This document shows, piece after piece, positions 63,109 to 64,000 of a stretch of DNA of 64,000 nucleotides. The notes beneath the pieces were generated by a model that did no database searches, was not told where the DNA came from, and worked only from the letters and a program-made list of their open reading frames with translations. The stretch spans positions 5,394,001 through 5,458,000 of the forward strand of contig NZ_CP107960.1 in the NCBI RefSeq assembly GCF_036077095.1. Direction: 5' to 3'. Position numbers and translations under genes: made by a program. The stretch is from Streptomyces sp. NBC_00376 (GTDB lineage: Bacteria; Actinomycetota; Actinomycetes; Streptomycetales; Streptomycetaceae). Position 1 is the stretch's first letter, and each line of letters opens with the position of its first letter.

Positions 63109-63746
63109 GAGCTCTCACGTCCCTTGCTGCGACCTCGGTAATTGTCCGTCGTCGAATGACAGTTGGGACACAGGAGCCGGAGGTTCTCGATGCGGTTGTC
63201 TCGCCAGTTGCCGTCGATGTGATCGACTTCCAGAGGGAGCGGGCGTCCCCGCCAGACGCTTTCTGTACCGCACAGGGCGCATCGCTCCGGCATGCCCAAG
63301 GCCGTCATGGCCCACTTGATCCGGTCGCTCGGAATGCGTCGGGCTCGGGCCGGTGGTTGCTCAACGAGCAGGCCCTCCGGCGTCCGAGGGCGCCAAGGCA
63401 TTCCTCTCCGGGACGGCATTTTGAAGTGCGACGTGTCGATGCCGCACGCCTTGATGCGGCGGCTGATGTGGGTGTGGTGGCCGCCGACCACGTCCAGCCC
63501 GAGGTGACGCAACACCTCGCACATGTTCGTCGACGCCAAGACCGCCGCCTGGAGGATGTCCCGGGTCCACTTGACCTCCCGCTCGAAGTGGGATGTGTCC
63601 ACTCCCAGCCTTTTCATCCGCCCGGATACGTACCGCCGCGTCGAACTCTTCGGATCCACTCCCAACCGCACCAAGGCTTCCGTCAGTGTCCGTGCCCCTC
63701 GGGCCGCCTCGACGAGCCGCTCTCGTGTGTACGGGCTTGTCCCCAT
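63105..63746 (-). CDS. HNH endonuclease-like protein, copy 1
   Basis: 213 residues, paralogue of the next gene (minus strand order). HNH domain: RCALCGTESVWRGRPLPLEV then DHIDGNWRDNRIENLRLLCP. N-terminal units ending VDTSHF and IDTSHF repeat every ~50 residues. The two genes overlap (ATGA). The tandem arrangement beside a tRNA gene suggests insertion or duplication at a tRNA-proximal site. Confidence 0.78.
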   Translation of the reverse strand: MGTSPYTRERLVEAARGARTLTEALVRLGVDPKSSTRRYVSGRMKRLGVDTSHFEREVKWTRDILQAAVLASTNMCEVLRHLGLDVVGGHHTHISRRIKACGIDTSHFKMPSRRGMPWRPRTPEGLLVEQPPARARRIPSDRIKWAMTALGMPERCALCGTESVWRGRPLPLEVDHIDGNWRDNRIENLRLLCPNCHSTTDNYRGRSKGRESS

Positions 63747-63837
63747 GCTCCCCTCCGTATCCGGCCACGCGTTCGCAGCCTCGTACGGAGCAACGATCCG
63801 TTTATCGGAGGGTCACGTCCGATATCCGACAAGATGC
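63747..63837 (-). promoter_or_regulatory. Upstream region of the HNH gene pair
   Basis: Short spacer before the HNH operon. No clear promoter boxes assigned. Confidence 0.3.
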
Positions 63838-63887
63838 GGAATGGCCTGTGCCGTTTCAGTCGAGGCTGAAGGGGCACAGGCCATTCC
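63838..63887. terminator. Terminator downstream of the Bcp gene
   Basis: 15-bp perfect arms ggaatggcctgtgcc (63838-63852) and its complement (63873-63887) with an inner ttcag/ctgaa stem. Confidence 0.8.
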
Positions 63888-63915
63888 GGGGTCCAGGGCC
63901 CGGCGGAACCCCGAA

Positions 63916-64000
63916 TCAGATGCCGAGGTCCCTGATGATCTTGGCGACATGGCCGGTGGCCTTGACGTTGTAGAGGGCGCGTTCGACCTTGCCCTCCTCG
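63916..64000 (-). CDS. Thioredoxin-dependent peroxiredoxin (Bcp/PrxQ-type), C-terminal end only
   Basis: The last 27 codons are in the window: EEGKVERALYNVKATGHVAK then IIRDLGI and a TGA. This matches the C-terminus of bacterioferritin-comigratory (Bcp) peroxiredoxins, which reduce peroxides with thioredoxin. The catalytic cysteines lie outside the window, so the call rests on the tail alone. Confidence 0.7.
   Translation of the reverse strand, partial: EEGKVERALYNVKATGHVAKIIRDLGI

Overview
The window is high-GC DNA with strongly GC-biased third codon positions and frequent GTG starts. Its gene order matches a Streptomyces chromosome core: murA, an ssgA-like gene, clpS, rph and rdgB are present together with DasR-type control of aminosugar genes. 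No insertion sequence, prophage, CRISPR array or rRNA was found.

Layout. 1-6.5 kb: the start of murA (minus), a YqgE/AlgH protein, a DUF3039 protein, then a sugar ABC importer and a GH20 beta-N-acetylhexosaminidase behind a DasR-like site. 6.8-12 kb: a three-gene molybdenum-hydroxylase cluster (FAD, 2Fe-2S, Moco subunits) whose large subunit lacks expected catalytic motifs and whose 2Fe-2S subunit has a ~440-residue disordered N-terminus. 12.4-17.3 kb: a type VII secretion-like module (small helical protein, 787-aa WXG/DUF6571-type protein, two lipoproteins of which one looks frameshifted) and a P-loop kinase. 17.3-23.3 kb: small proteins, tRNA-Cys, an MFS exporter, a ribbon-helix-helix/Doc toxin-antitoxin pair and an SF2 helicase. 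23.4-28 kb: three secreted beta-sandwich proteins, two of them tandem paralogues. 28.3-36.3 kb: an IclR regulator, a superinfection-immunity-like peptide, a Lon-like membrane protease, an ArsR-type/small ORF/MFS operon and an OpuC-type osmoprotectant ABC transporter. 36.3-44.6 kb: Lrp regulator and HPPD, a TPR protein, a glycolate-oxidase-type flavoprotein, an SsgA-like protein (probable ssgG) and two RDD membrane proteins. 44.6-51.5 kb: secreted M6 metalloprotease, nicotinamidase and nicotinate phosphoribosyltransferase, ClpS and DUF2017. 51.8-56.9 kb: amino-acid permease, then the JAMM protease/CysO/CysM cysteine route with a Cys-containing leader peptide, a membrane-anchored PemK-like protein and a metallo-beta-lactamase-fold protein. 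57-60.3 kb: split GlcNAc PTS (two EIIC genes and one EIIB) with three DasR-like sites. 60.4-64 kb: rph, a lipoprotein, rdgB, tRNA-Leu, two tandem HNH endonucleases and the end of a Bcp-type peroxiredoxin.

How it fits together. The hexosaminidase/ABC operon near the start and the PTS genes near the end carry the same operator type, so chitin-derived aminosugar uptake appears co-controlled across 55 kb. The JAMM-CysO-CysM set forms a complete protein-bound-thiocarboxylate cysteine pathway. The least described regions are the degenerate molybdoenzyme cluster, the WXG/DUF6571 lipoprotein module and the tandem Ig/WxL-like secreted proteins.
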